From assembly GCF_003049685.1 (NCBI RefSeq), contig NZ_PYSY02000001.1:62001-126000 (forward strand): a stretch of 64,000 bases of DNA, read 5' to 3'. Made by a program: the position numbers and the translations under genes. Positions within the stretch are counted from its first letter, which is position 1. Every line of letters starts with the position of its first letter. The notes below the pieces were generated by a model. It did no database searches, was not told the DNA's origin, and saw only the letters and a program-made list of their open reading frames with translations. Of the stretch, positions 37,305 through 46,809 are shown in pieces. Origin of the DNA: Brucella pituitosa. GTDB lineage: Bacteria; Pseudomonadota; Alphaproteobacteria; Rhizobiales; Rhizobiaceae.

Positions 37305-38147
37305 ATGATCCGCGATACATCTGTCCTTTCAAAACTCTGGATCACCGTTGTCTGGCTTGTGACGGGCTTCTTCGTCCTCAATGTGCTGGCGGTTATCACT
37401 GCGGTCGTGGTTTCAAGCTTCGGTACGCGCTGGCTTGGCACCTGGTTTCCGGACGGTTTCACAACGCGCTGGTATGCAGCCGCCTGGGCAGAGTTCCAGC
37501 TCGATCAGGTGTTGCTGGTGACATTTCAGGTCGTCTTTGCAGTGGTTATTCTGTCCGGATTTCTGGGCGTGACGGCTGCTTATGCAATGGCGCGCCGTGA
37601 TTTTCCCGGCAAGAAGTTTGTGCTGCTGATCTTTCTGCTGCCACTGCTTGTGCCGCCGATTACCTTCGGTATCCCATTGGCAACGGTGCTCTACAAGTTT
37701 GGTGTCGGTGGCACTTTCTGGGGTGTGGTTCTCGCCAATCTGGTGCCGACAGTCCCCTTCGTCATTCTGGTGATGGTGCCGTTCATCGAGCAGATCGATC
37801 CCAAGGTGGAAGCCGCAGCACGAGTCTTTGGCGCAGGCACGTTCAAACTGTTTCTGCATGTGCTTTTGCCGATGCTGACACCGGGCATTCTGGCGGCCAT
37901 GCTGCTTGTCCTGGTGCGCACGGTTGCCATGTTCGAACTGACCTTCCTGACGGCTGGGCCAACATCACAGACATTGGTCGTGGCGCTTTATTATTCGGTC
38001 TTTGCTGCCGGTGTGCGTTCGGTTCAATCCATCGACGCCATGGCGGTGATCTACATGGTTACATCACTGGTCTGGCTGTTGCTGGCGCTGCGCTTCGTCA
38101 ATCCGACGCAGATCGTGGCGCGCAATCGTCAACCTTCTGCCCATTGA
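37305..38147 (+). CDS. ABC transporter permease (PotC type)
   Basis: 280 residues, six predicted membrane segments. Conserved coupling loop EAAARVFGAGTFKLFLHVLLP. The ATG follows AAAGGATAGACC and the gap to the first permease is 3 bases. Completes the importer. Confidence 0.88.
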   Translation: MIRDTSVLSKLWITVVWLVTGFFVLNVLAVITAVVVSSFGTRWLGTWFPDGFTTRWYAAAWAEFQLDQVLLVTFQVVFAVVILSGFLGVTAAYAMARRDFPGKKFVLLIFLLPLLVPPITFGIPLATVLYKFGVGGTFWGVVLANLVPTVPFVILVMVPFIEQIDPKVEAAARVFGAGTFKLFLHVLLPMLTPGILAAMLLVLVRTVAMFELTFLTAGPTSQTLVVALYYSVFAAGVRSVQSIDAMAVIYMVTSLVWLLLALRFVNPTQIVARNRQPSAH

Positions 38148-38174
38148 TGCGGCCAACATTTCTCGGAGTGCATG

Positions 38175-39374
38175 ATGAAAATTACGGCCATCGAAACGGT
38201 GCAGCTTCCGCACCTCAACAACATCCTGTGGGTCCGCGTCCACACAGATGAAGGGATCGTTGGGTTGGGCGAGACTTTCCGCGGAGCAAATGCGGTCGCA
38301 GCCTATATTCACAGCGATATAGCACCGCAACTGGTAGGGCAGAACCCGTTGGAGATTGATCGTATCTCCAAGCTCTTGCTCGAACCCTATGTGGGTTTCC
38401 GTTCATCGGGCGTGGAGATCCGTGCGGCCTCCGCAATCGACATCGCGCTGTGGGATATTTTCGGAAAACTGACCAATCAGCCGATTCATCAGTTGCTGGG
38501 CGGTCTCTCGCGTCCGTCGATCCGCACCTATAATACCTGCGCGGGCTATACCTATAACAAGAGCGGTGCGCGTCGTTATATAGGTGATCAGGATGATGCG
38601 AAGGAAGGTCCGTATGAGGATCAGTTGGCATTTCATCGCGACGCCGGGGCCTTGGCTGAAAGCCTGCTGTCGGAAGGTATTACTGCGATGAAAATCTGGC
38701 CCTTCGATCCCTATGCTGTGGCCAGTGGCGGCAACTTCATTCATGCCACCGATCTCGATAAGGCCTTGGTTCCGTTCCGCCAGATCCGTGATGCGGTTGG
38801 CGATAAAATGGAAATCATGGTCGAATTTCATTCCATGTGGGATTTGACATCGGCGCTTGCTATCGCCCGCGAACTGAAAGCCTTTCGGCCATTCTGGTCG
38901 GAAGACCCGATCAAGATGATGAATCCGCAATCGCTTGCGGTCTATGCGCAACAGTCTGGCATTCCAGTCTGTGCGAGCGAAACCATGGCAACGCGCGCGC
39001 AGTTTCTCGAAGTACTGCGCACCGACGCGACCGATTATGTGATGCTCGACATTTCATGGTGCGGCGGACTTTCGGAAGCCAAGAAAATCGCCACCATGGC
39101 CGAAGCCTTCCAGCGCCCCATCGCACCGCATGACTGCACCGGGCCGGTGGTCTTCGCGGCCTCCATTCATCTTTCCCTGAATGCGCCCAATGCGATTTTT
39201 CAAGAATCTGTGCGGGCCTATTACACCTCATGGTATCGTGATCTGGTGACGGTGATGCCGAGGATTGAGAAGGGCGTGATCTATCCGTTCGAAGGTGCGG
39301 GACTGGGGCTTGAATTGTCGGACTTCGTTCTCGACCATCCCGATGTCATCCGTCGCAGCACGAAAGCCGCATGA
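38175..39374 (+). CDS. Enolase-superfamily sugar-acid dehydratase (mandelate racemase/muconate lactonizing type)
   Basis: 399 residues. Capping domain (about 1-125), then a barrel with acid/base Lys in ITAMKIWPFDP, metal ligands in MVEFHSMWD, WSEDPI and CASETM, and the catalytic His in PIAPHDCTGP. This set belongs to the acid-sugar dehydratases of the superfamily, some of which also act as aldarolactone cycloisomerases (Gci in Agrobacterium). Exact substrate unknown; the neighbouring uronate dehydrogenase and lactonase make glucarate, galactarate or their lactones good guesses. The second ATG (38175) has better spacing to GGAG than the first (38172). Confidence 0.83.
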   Translation: MKITAIETVQLPHLNNILWVRVHTDEGIVGLGETFRGANAVAAYIHSDIAPQLVGQNPLEIDRISKLLLEPYVGFRSSGVEIRAASAIDIALWDIFGKLTNQPIHQLLGGLSRPSIRTYNTCAGYTYNKSGARRYIGDQDDAKEGPYEDQLAFHRDAGALAESLLSEGITAMKIWPFDPYAVASGGNFIHATDLDKALVPFRQIRDAVGDKMEIMVEFHSMWDLTSALAIARELKAFRPFWSEDPIKMMNPQSLAVYAQQSGIPVCASETMATRAQFLEVLRTDATDYVMLDISWCGGLSEAKKIATMAEAFQRPIAPHDCTGPVVFAASIHLSLNAPNAIFQESVRAYYTSWYRDLVTVMPRIEKGVIYPFEGAGLGLELSDFVLDHPDVIRRSTKAA

Positions 39375-40237
39375 TGGGACCGTTTCGCTGCATAGCCGAT
39401 TTACGCGGACAACTGATGGAAAGCCCTGTTTGGGATGATCGCCGTGGGACGCTTTTTGCCTGCGATATCAACGGACGCAAGGTCCATGAGATTGATCTGA
39501 ATAAGGGGCCATTGCGCGAATGGACTTTTGAATCAGAAGTTCCGTGCCTCGGGCTTGCAGAAAGCGGCAAGCTGGTCATTTCGCTAAGCCGTCAGATCAT
39601 CCTGTTTGACCCGGAAACTGACGAGCGCCAGACGATCTGGGACGGTTATGATGAACCTGAAACATCGCGTCTTAATGACGGCAAAGTTGGGCCGGATGGC
39701 GCGTTCTGGGTCGGTAGCATGGATGCACGTCCGCAACGCGAACCCATCTCAAAACTCTATCGTGTGACAGCTGACGGCAAAGCCGAAATCAGGGCAGAAG
39801 GTTTTGAGATTTCCAACGGTCTGGCCTGGACCGCGGACGGGGCGACCATGTTCCACACAGATTCTCGCGGGCCATGGATCGACCGTTATGATTTTGATGT
39901 CGCAACCGGACTGATAAGCAATCGCAATCGCATTCGCGAGCTTGATGAAGAAAGCGGTCGGCCCGATGGCGGGGCCTGTGATGCAGAAGGCGCTTATTGG
40001 AGCGCTGGTGTTTCGGCTGGCGTGTTAAACCGCTTTGATCGTGACGGCACATTGCTGGACCGTGTTCCAACCCCTGTCCCCGCGCCGACAATGCCTTGCT
40101 TCTGTGGGCCTGATCTCACGCTTATTGTGATTACCTCACATCGCTTGGGAAACCCGGATGTACCGCAATCGGGCGGCGTGCATCTGGCAAAGGCTCCCGT
40201 TGCAGGCGCGAAAGTCGCCAGAATGAAGGGAGTTTGA
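39371..40237 (+). CDS. SMP-30/gluconolactonase-family lactonase
   Basis: 288 residues, six-bladed beta-propeller. Metal-site motifs ESPVWDDRRGTLFACDI, SRLNDGKVGPDGAFWVGSM, SNGLAWTADGATMFHTDS and RPDGGACDAEGAYW. It opens sugar-acid lactones; in this operon probably the aldonolactone or aldarolactone made by the dehydrogenase encoded next. Its start overlaps the dehydratase stop (ATGATG over TGA). Confidence 0.88.
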   Translation: MMGPFRCIADLRGQLMESPVWDDRRGTLFACDINGRKVHEIDLNKGPLREWTFESEVPCLGLAESGKLVISLSRQIILFDPETDERQTIWDGYDEPETSRLNDGKVGPDGAFWVGSMDARPQREPISKLYRVTADGKAEIRAEGFEISNGLAWTADGATMFHTDSRGPWIDRYDFDVATGLISNRNRIRELDEESGRPDGGACDAEGAYWSAGVSAGVLNRFDRDGTLLDRVPTPVPAPTMPCFCGPDLTLIVITSHRLGNPDVPQSGGVHLAKAPVAGAKVARMKGV

Positions 40238-40241
40238 TCCG

Positions 40242-41021
40242 ATGAAAAAACTTCTCCTGACCGGCGCGTCTGGCAATCTGGGCCGTATGCTGGCACCAAG
40301 ACTGGCGCAAGCGGGCTATCGGCTTCGGCTTTCCGACATCGCGCCGTTTCCTGATGAATTGCCTGAGGGTGCCGAGTTCATTCAGGCTGACCTCACTGAT
40401 GCGCCAGCAATCGCTGATCTGGTGCGTGGAACGGACACGATCCTGCACTTTGGCGGTATCAGTGTTGAGCAACCTTATGATCTGGTTGCAAAAGCCAATC
40501 TGATCGGTGTGACGCATGTTTTCGAGGCAGCAAGAGCGGAAAAGCAGCGGGTCATTTTTGCAAGTTCCAACCATACGATTGGTTTCTACACCCGTGACGA
40601 GATGCTGAGCACGGATGAGCCGTTTCGACCCGATGGCTATTATGGGCTTTCCAAAGCCTATGGCGAGCTGCTTGGGCGCATGATGTTCGACAAGCACGGC
40701 ATCGAAAGTGTGCATCTGCGTATCGGCTCTTGTGTGCCGGAACCGACAGAGGCGCGGCATCTCTCGACGTGGCTCTCGCATGATGATCTGGTTCGGCTTT
40801 TGATTGCAGCAATTGAAGCACCAAAAACCGAAGTTGCTGTCGTTTGGGGTGTTTCCGCTAATGCTTCACGCTGGTGGGAAAAGGACGATGCCGCCCGCAT
40901 CGGATATGTGCCGCAGGACGATGCTTCGCGCTTTGGCGATCTGGCGGAAACCGGCGATCCGGTGTCTCGGCGGTTTCAGGGCGGCACATTCACAGCCCAT
41001 GATTATTCGCGTGAGGATTGA
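40242..41021 (+). CDS. udh: Uronate dehydrogenase-like NAD-dependent oxidoreductase
   Basis: 259 residues of the short extended SDR family. NAD motif TGASGNLGRML (residues 7-17), substrate motifs HFGGISVEQPYD and FASSNHTIGFY, catalytic YYGLSKAYGE (YxxxK), RIGSC.PEP, and LSTWLSHDD. These motifs match Agrobacterium Udh, which oxidises glucuronate or galacturonate at C1 to the aldarolactone with NAD+. The family match is strong, but the exact sugar (hexuronate or an aldose) is inferred. Good ribosome binding site GAAGGGAG. Confidence 0.87.
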   Translation: MKKLLLTGASGNLGRMLAPRLAQAGYRLRLSDIAPFPDELPEGAEFIQADLTDAPAIADLVRGTDTILHFGGISVEQPYDLVAKANLIGVTHVFEAARAEKQRVIFASSNHTIGFYTRDEMLSTDEPFRPDGYYGLSKAYGELLGRMMFDKHGIESVHLRIGSCVPEPTEARHLSTWLSHDDLVRLLIAAIEAPKTEVAVVWGVSANASRWWEKDDAARIGYVPQDDASRFGDLAETGDPVSRRFQGGTFTAHDYSRED

Positions 41022-41025
41022 GCCA

Positions 41026-41946
41026 GTGGTGCTTGAACTTGACGCTCATGATTATCGGTTGCGGATCGACCCTCAGCATGGCGCAACACTGCTGTCCGCT
41101 GAGTGGTATCACCCTGACGGTGGATGGGTTGCTTTGCTTGAGCCTCTGACCACACCGGAAGCGGGTTTGAAGGCGGGATGCTTCGTGATGGCACCTTTTG
41201 CCAACCGCATCGATGGCGGGTGTTTCACCTTTGACGGTGCGATTGTTGAGTTGCCCATCAATGCGCCGGATGAAGGAATGGCCATTCACGGCTTTTCTCG
41301 GATACGTGGCTGGAAGGCCATGTCGTCAAGCGGGGACCGGGCGGTTCTGGTCGATGAAGTTGAAAGTGAGGATCACCCCTACACTTATCGGCTGGAGCAG
41401 GAACTATGCATTTTGCCTGACGGCTTTCGGATATCGCTAAGCATCCGCAACAGTGGTCCCGCGCGATTGCCGTTCGGTATCGGCCTGCATCCGTGGTTTG
41501 CCAAAACGGCGCAAGCCACATTGGAGTTTGCTGCAAAGGGCGCGCCACAGCTTGACGCGCGTGGCTTGCCGGTAGGTCTTACTGTGCCTGTCGAAGGTTT
41601 CACGCCGGGCGAGACGACGCCGCTGTCTCAATTACCCTTGGTGAATTGCTGTTTCACGGGCTGGGAAAGCCGGAACGCATTCATTCGTTGGCCTGAGACA
41701 GACACGGGTTTGAAGCTCAAAGGTGAGGGCGCGTTGCGCCATCTCCATGTGTTCAATCCGCAAGACCGCGCCGTCTTTTGCGCAGAGCCCGTCAGCCATC
41801 TGCCGGATGCCATCAATCGGCCAGAACTCGGCGCGGATGCAGCCATGACAATTTTAAGCCCCGGAGAAACGCTCTCCGGTGGCGCTTTTTTCTCAGCATA
41901 CGCTCTTGAACCAACGGGTGCAGGCCAGTTTTCGGGAAGGCATTGA
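41026..41946 (+). CDS. Aldose 1-epimerase family protein
   Basis: About 306 residues, galactose-mutarotase fold: GCFVMAPFANRIDGGCF, IHGFSRIRGW (catalytic His region), GIGLHPWFAK (second His), and the Glu in VFCAEPVSHLPDAIN. It probably interconverts anomers of the sugar before C1 oxidation by the dehydrogenase. Start is uncertain: GTG 41026 has GAGG at 41013-41016 and is preferred; ATG 40999 would overlap udh by 23 bases. Confidence 0.85.
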   Translation: MVLELDAHDYRLRIDPQHGATLLSAEWYHPDGGWVALLEPLTTPEAGLKAGCFVMAPFANRIDGGCFTFDGAIVELPINAPDEGMAIHGFSRIRGWKAMSSSGDRAVLVDEVESEDHPYTYRLEQELCILPDGFRISLSIRNSGPARLPFGIGLHPWFAKTAQATLEFAAKGAPQLDARGLPVGLTVPVEGFTPGETTPLSQLPLVNCCFTGWESRNAFIRWPETDTGLKLKGEGALRHLHVFNPQDRAVFCAEPVSHLPDAINRPELGADAAMTILSPGETLSGGAFFSAYALEPTGAGQFSGRH

Positions 41947-41947
41947 A

Positions 41948-43681
41948 ATGACCAGAAAAGCATATGAAGATCTGCGTTCGGCACGCTGGATGTTGCCCGA
42001 TGATCAGCGCTCATCAGGGCATCGTTCCCGAACCATGCAGATGGGCTACGATCCGGCAGACTGGGAAGGCAAGCCGATCATTGCCATCATCAATACATGG
42101 TCCGATGCCCAGCCTTGCCATGCACATTTCAAGGATCGTGTCGAATGGGTGAAACGCGGCATCCTGCAGGCTGGCGGCTTTCCGCTTGAGCTTCCGGCGC
42201 TTTCGCTGTCTGAAAGCTATGTCAAACCCACGACCATGCTTTACCGCAACATGCTTGCCATGGAGACGGAAGAGCTTTTACGCTCGCATCCTGTCGATGG
42301 TGCCGTGCTGATGGGCGGCTGTGACAAGACCACACCCGCGCTCATCATGGGCGCCACAAGTGCTGGCTATCCGTTTGTCTTTTTGCCTGCCGGTCCGATG
42401 CTGCGCGGCAATTACGCGGGCAAAACGCTCGGATCAGGCACGGACATGTTCAAGTTCTGGGATGAGCGTCGTGCAGGCACCATCGGTAAAGAAGAATGGC
42501 AGGGGATAGAGGGCGGCATTGCGCGCAGCTATGGCCATTGCATGACCATGGGCACGGCCTCCACCATGACGGTTATCGCCGAGGCGATGGGGCTGACATT
42601 GCCGGGGGCATCGTCCATTCCCGCTCCTGATGCCAATCACCAGCGTATGTCGACCCAATGTGGCCGCCGCATCGTCGAGATGGTCTGGGAAGGTCTGACG
42701 CCCGATCAGATCATCACGCCCGCAGCGGTGAAGAATTCCGTTGTTGTGGCGATGGCAACAGGCTGCTCGACCAATGCGATCATTCACCTGATTGCCATGG
42801 CTCGGCGCGCCGGTGTACCGCTGGAGCTTGATGATCTGGATCGGATCGGGCGCACAACGCCGGTCATTGCCAATATCCGGCCATCGGGCTCGACCTATCT
42901 GATGGAGGATTTCTACTATGCAGGCGGTATCCGTGCGCTGATGAAACAGCTCGGTGACAAGCTTGATCCATCAGCAATCACCATCACCGGAAAACCGCTG
43001 ACGGAAGGGCTGGAAAAAGCGCAGGTCTTCAATGACGACGTTATCCGGCCCCTGTCCAATCCGGTGTATCATGAAGGCTCGCTTGCCGTTCTCAAGGGCA
43101 ATCTTTGCCCGGATGGCGCTGTCATCAAACCTGCAGCCTGCGATCCGAAATTTCATCGCCATACGGGTCCGGCTTTGGTGGCGGATAGTTATCCTGAACT
43201 TAAAAAGATCATCGACGACCCCAATTATCCTTTGACGCCCGAGACCGTGCTTGTGTTGCGCAATGCTGGCCCGCAGGGTGGTCCGGGTATGCCGGAATGG
43301 GGTATGATCCCGATGCCGAAGGCACTGCTGAAACTTGGTCTCAGGGATATGGTGCGGATTTCAGACGCGCGCATGTCGGGGACGAGTTTTGGTGCCTGTG
43401 TTCTCCATGTTGCACCGGAATCCTTTATCGGCGGGCCGCTGGCTTTGCTCAAAACCGGCGATATGGTTGAACTCGATATTCCAGCGCGCAGCCTCAATAT
43501 GCTGGTTTCCGAAGATGAACTGGCAGCTCGTCGCGCTGCATGGCAGACGCCTGAGCCAAAATATGAGCGCGGCTACGGCTTCGTCTTTTCCAAACATGTC
43601 GAGCAAGCCGACAAAGGCTGCGATTTCGATTTCCTGAAAACTGATTTTGGTCGTCCGGTCGACGAGCCGGTCATTTATTAA
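41948..43681 (+). CDS. IlvD/Edd-family dehydratase (sugar acid type)
   Basis: 577 residues. Fe-S cluster cysteines are in DAQPCHAHF, LMGGCDKTTPA and VAMATGCSTNA, with ARSYGHCMTMGTAST near the metal site; C-terminal DARMSGTSFGACVLHVAPES. Length and motifs fit the L-arabinonate/D-xylonate/gluconate dehydratase group more than dihydroxyacid dehydratase for branched amino acids, as does the sugar-acid context. It dehydrates an aldonate to a 2-keto-3-deoxy acid. The operon thus has two unrelated dehydratases. It starts one base after the epimerase stop. Confidence 0.87.
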   Translation: MTRKAYEDLRSARWMLPDDQRSSGHRSRTMQMGYDPADWEGKPIIAIINTWSDAQPCHAHFKDRVEWVKRGILQAGGFPLELPALSLSESYVKPTTMLYRNMLAMETEELLRSHPVDGAVLMGGCDKTTPALIMGATSAGYPFVFLPAGPMLRGNYAGKTLGSGTDMFKFWDERRAGTIGKEEWQGIEGGIARSYGHCMTMGTASTMTVIAEAMGLTLPGASSIPAPDANHQRMSTQCGRRIVEMVWEGLTPDQIITPAAVKNSVVVAMATGCSTNAIIHLIAMARRAGVPLELDDLDRIGRTTPVIANIRPSGSTYLMEDFYYAGGIRALMKQLGDKLDPSAITITGKPLTEGLEKAQVFNDDVIRPLSNPVYHEGSLAVLKGNLCPDGAVIKPAACDPKFHRHTGPALVADSYPELKKIIDDPNYPLTPETVLVLRNAGPQGGPGMPEWGMIPMPKALLKLGLRDMVRISDARMSGTSFGACVLHVAPESFIGGPLALLKTGDMVELDIPARSLNMLVSEDELAARRAAWQTPEPKYERGYGFVFSKHVEQADKGCDFDFLKTDFGRPVDEPVIY

Positions 43682-43692
43682 GAGGCACCGAG

Positions 43693-44418
43693 ATGTCAGA
43701 CTATATCCTCCCCGACGAAACGCGCGCGAAACTTAAAAAGGTTTCAACAGCATCGGTTGCCACAGCCCTATACAAGCGTGGCTTGCGCAATCAGTTCATT
43801 CAAGGCTCGTTTCAGGTGGCACGCAAGCCGGAAAACATGGTGGGGCAGGCCTTTACGCTCCGCTATATCCCAGCGCGCGAAGACCGCAACCCCATTACAG
43901 TTTTCCGCAATCCCGATCACAAACAACGTGTCGCGATTGAAACCTGTCCGCCCGGTTGGGTGCTGGTTATGGATGCACGCAAGGATGCGCGCGCAGCGAC
44001 AGCGGGTTCCATTCTGGTGACGCGACTGGCTTTACGCGGTGCGGCGGGTATTGTTTCAGACGGCGGCTTCCGTGATGTCACGGGCATTGGTGAACTCGAC
44101 ATGCCCGCTTATTGCGCCAAGGCATCGGCGCCGACCAACCTCACCTTGCATGAAGCAGTTGATATCAACGTACCAATTTCCTGTGGTGATGCAGCCGTGT
44201 TCCCCGGCGATGTACTGGTGGGCGATTCCGATGGTGTGATGGTGATCCCGGCACATCTTTGCGAAGAGATCGCCGATGAGTGCGTTGGAATGGAAGTTTT
44301 TGAGGATTTTGTTCTCGAAGAAGTCAAAAATGGCGCCGGAATTATCGGGCTTTACCCCTGTACGAAGGATGAGTGGGCAAAGAAGTTTGAGGGCTGGAAA
44401 AGCGAGAATAATCGCTAA
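43693..44418 (+). CDS. RraA-family protein (possible aldolase/decarboxylase)
   Basis: 241 residues. Core motifs STASVATALYKRG, RYIPAREDRNP, GSILVTRLALRGAAGIVSDGGFRD (with the Gly-Asp-Arg type site of the family), PISCGDAAVFPGDVLVGDSDGVMVIP. The family holds the RNase E inhibitor RraA and also HMG/oxaloacetate aldolases. The 240-residue length with an extra N-terminal region and the sugar-acid operon favour a metabolic enzyme acting on a 2-keto acid. Final gene of the operon. Confidence 0.82.
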   Translation: MSDYILPDETRAKLKKVSTASVATALYKRGLRNQFIQGSFQVARKPENMVGQAFTLRYIPAREDRNPITVFRNPDHKQRVAIETCPPGWVLVMDARKDARAATAGSILVTRLALRGAAGIVSDGGFRDVTGIGELDMPAYCAKASAPTNLTLHEAVDINVPISCGDAAVFPGDVLVGDSDGVMVIPAHLCEEIADECVGMEVFEDFVLEEVKNGAGIIGLYPCTKDEWAKKFEGWKSENNR

Positions 44419-44437
44419 TTCTGGAGTGGATCAAAAG

Positions 44438-44460
44438 ACACCGCTTTACTGAGGCGGTGT
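44438..44460 (-). terminator. Hairpin at the convergent end of rraA-like gene and folC
   Basis: ACACCGC (44438-44444) and GCGGTGT (44454-44460). On the minus strand it is followed by CTTTTGA. The folC stop lies inside the hairpin, so folC transcription may end here. Weak as a plus-strand terminator. Confidence 0.5.
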
Positions 44461-45774
44461 TCCATTGTCGCGCAAGACTTCACCGGCGAGATACAGCGAG
44501 CCGCCAATAAGAATACGTGGCGGCGCTTCATCATGTGCCCAGCTGTCGCGCAGGATTTTCAACGCATTGGCAACCGAATGAACAGGCTCCGCCGAAAGTC
44601 CAGCCTTCTGTGCGCTGATCGCCAGTTCATTGTTGGGGATTCCCGCATCACTTGAAGGGATCGGCACGGTAAAGACGTGGCGTGCCATGCCTGCAAAGGC
44701 TTCAAAATAGCCGACAGGATCCTTCGTGTTGATCATGCCGGTAATCAGGAACAGAGGCCGTGTGGAGCGTTCCTCAAGGTCGCCAAGGGCTTCTGCGATC
44801 ACTGCACCTGCACCCGGATTATGCCCCCCATCGAGCCAGATTTCCGATGCTGCCGGTGCGAGATCAATCAATTCACCATGGGTGAGGCGTTGCATGCGTG
44901 CGGGCCAATCCACCACCATCAGCGCCTTTTCGGCAGCCTTGTCGGTAATGGTGAAACCGGCCATCTGCACGGCTTCGATTGCTGCAGCCGCATTGGCGAT
45001 CTGGTGGCGACCCGGCAGGCGCGGCAATGGCAGATCGATCAGCCCGTCCTCGTTCTGGAAGACCATGCGACCATGTTCCTCAAAAGCGAGGAAATCCTGC
45101 CCGTAGATCGACAAAGGACAATCCAGACGGTCAGCCGTTGAAATCAGAACTTCGCGTGCTGCATCAAAAAGCTGGAACCCGATGACCACCGGGCAGTCTT
45201 TCTTGATAATGCCAGCCTTTTCGGCGGCAATCAGCTCAACCCGGTCGCCGAGAAACGCCTGATGGTCGATGGAAATCGGCATGATCAGCGATACGGCTGG
45301 CTCGGGTATGACATTGGTCGCATCAAAACGACCGCCGAGGCCTACTTCCATGATCACGACATCGGCCGGATGTTCTGAAAACAGGACAAAAGCAACGGCG
45401 GTGAGGATCTCGAAAACCGTGATGTATTGACCGCCATTGGCGGCTTCCACGCGCTCGATGGCTTCTGCAAGAACGTCGTCTGAAACGAATTTGCCGCCTG
45501 TCTTAGAGGCCAGACGATAGCGCTCATGCCAGTTGACCAGATGCGGCGAGGTATGGACGTGCACACCAAAGCCGCTCGCTTCCAGAAGCGCGCGGCAAAA
45601 GGCTGTTGCCGATCCCTTGCCGTTTGTTCCGGCAATATGGATGACAGGCGGCAGGTTGAGGTGCGGATTGCCGAGCTTTTCCAGCAGACCGCGAATGCGG
45701 TCTAATGAAAGATCAAACCCTTTGGGATGCAATTGCATCAGCCGTTCGATGACGGCATCCGCTTTACCTGTCAC
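44446..45774 (-). CDS. folC: Folylpolyglutamate synthase / dihydrofolate synthase
   Basis: 442 residues, Mur-ligase-like. ATP loop HIAGTNGKGSATAF (about residues 46-59), HTSPHLVNWHER, EVGLGGRFDATN, ISIDHQAFLGDR, and C-terminal WLDGGHNPGAG. It adds glutamate to dihydropteroate and folates. Start is GTG at 45774, 3 bases after accD; cotranscription with accD and the trp genes is the usual alphaproteobacterial order. Confidence 0.95.
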   Translation of the reverse strand: MTGKADAVIERLMQLHPKGFDLSLDRIRGLLEKLGNPHLNLPPVIHIAGTNGKGSATAFCRALLEASGFGVHVHTSPHLVNWHERYRLASKTGGKFVSDDVLAEAIERVEAANGGQYITVFEILTAVAFVLFSEHPADVVIMEVGLGGRFDATNVIPEPAVSLIMPISIDHQAFLGDRVELIAAEKAGIIKKDCPVVIGFQLFDAAREVLISTADRLDCPLSIYGQDFLAFEEHGRMVFQNEDGLIDLPLPRLPGRHQIANAAAAIEAVQMAGFTITDKAAEKALMVVDWPARMQRLTHGELIDLAPAASEIWLDGGHNPGAGAVIAEALGDLEERSTRPLFLITGMINTKDPVGYFEAFAGMARHVFTVPIPSSDAGIPNNELAISAQKAGLSAEPVHSVANALKILRDSWAHDEAPPRILIGGSLYLAGEVLRDNGTPPQ

Positions 45775-45776
45775 GA

Positions 45777-46694
45777 TTATGCCGCCTTGTTGTCAGCTTC
45801 TGGCTTCTTTGGTGCAGGCACTGTTGCAGGCACATCGGTATTGGCTGGCTGCCTGGTCATGATTTTCAACAGGCTTGCTATGGTCGACTTCAGCTCAAGG
45901 CGCGAGCAAACCATGTCGACCATGCCATGTTCCATCAGATATTCAGCGCTCTGGAAGCCTTCTGGCAGCTTTTCGCGAATGGTCTGTTCGATCACGCGTG
46001 GACCAGCAAAGCCGATCAATGCGCCCGGTTCTGCAATGTGAATATCGCCAAGCATAGCATAGGAAGCTGTCACGCCGCCCGTGGTCGGGTTGGTGAGAAC
46101 AACGATATAAGGCAGGCCTGCTTCTTTGAGCATTTCCACAGCAACAGTGGTGCGCGGAAGCTGCATGAGCGACAGAATGCCTTCCTGCATGCGCGCACCA
46201 CCCGATGCTGCGAACAAAACCAGCGGACGCTTCAGTTCAATAGCCTTCATGAAGGCCTGAATGATCGCTTCACCGGCACCCATGCCGAGCGAACCGCCCA
46301 TGAAACCGAAATCCTGCACGGTTGCGACAATCGGCAGACCTTCAATCGTGCCAAGACCATTGATGATCGCGTCTTCCATGCCGGTGCGTGAACGATAGTC
46401 TTTCAGACGGTCGATATATTTCTTCTCATCACGGAATTTCAGCGGGTCGACCGGAACCTTTGGGCTTTCCAGCGTCGTGTATTCGCCATTGTCGAAGAAG
46501 AAACGCAGACGGTCCTTGCCCTTGATGCGCATGTGATGGCCTGAACCGGGGATCACAAACTGATTGCTCTCAAGGTCCTTATGGAACACCATTTCACCGG
46601 TCGATGGATCCTTGATCCAAAGATTTTCCGGCATCTCGCGACGTCCGAGCATCGAATTGATCTTTGGACGAACGTAGTTGGTGATCCAGTTCAT
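45777..46694 (-). CDS. accD: Acetyl-CoA carboxylase carboxyltransferase beta subunit, no zinc ribbon
   Basis: 305 residues. Start [20 protein letters not shown]; carboxyltransferase core [34 protein letters not shown] and [18 protein letters not shown]. It transfers carboxyl from biotin to acetyl-CoA with AccA. The N-terminal C4 zinc ribbon of E. coli AccD (four Cys at about 27-49) is replaced by [17 protein letters not shown] and [12 protein letters not shown], with no cysteines. C-terminal tail rich in Pro/Ala/Lys. Confidence 0.95.
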   Translation of the reverse strand: MNWITNYVRPKINSMLGRREMPENLWIKDPSTGEMVFHKDLESNQFVIPGSGHHMRIKGKDRLRFFFDNGEYTTLESPKVPVDPLKFRDEKKYIDRLKDYRSRTGMEDAIINGLGTIEGLPIVATVQDFGFMGGSLGMGAGEAIIQAFMKAIELKRPLVLFAASGGARMQEGILSLMQLPRTTVAVEMLKEAGLPYIVVLTNPTTGGVTASYAMLGDIHIAEPGALIGFAGPRVIEQTIREKLPEGFQSAEYLMEHGMVDMVCSRLELKSTIASLLKIMTRQPANTDVPATVPAPKKPEADNKAA

Positions 46695-46740
46695 GACGTT
46701 TGATTCCGTTTCTTGTTCTTCAAAAAACTCGTTATTTTAT

Positions 46741-46786
46741 GCATGTCGTTATCGAAAAACCGGTTTCCACTTTTCCGCGACATGCT
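46741..46786. repeat. Palindromic intergenic repeat (module A, reverse orientation)
   Basis: Outer arms GCATGTCG / CGACATGC; read on the minus strand it contains GGAAAAGTGGAAACCGGTTTTT, here split as GGAAAAGTGG and AAACCGGTTTTT. It lies between trpA and accD. Confidence 0.72.
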
Positions 46787-46809
46787 CTCTTGCTGCTTAA
46801 ATGGACGAT

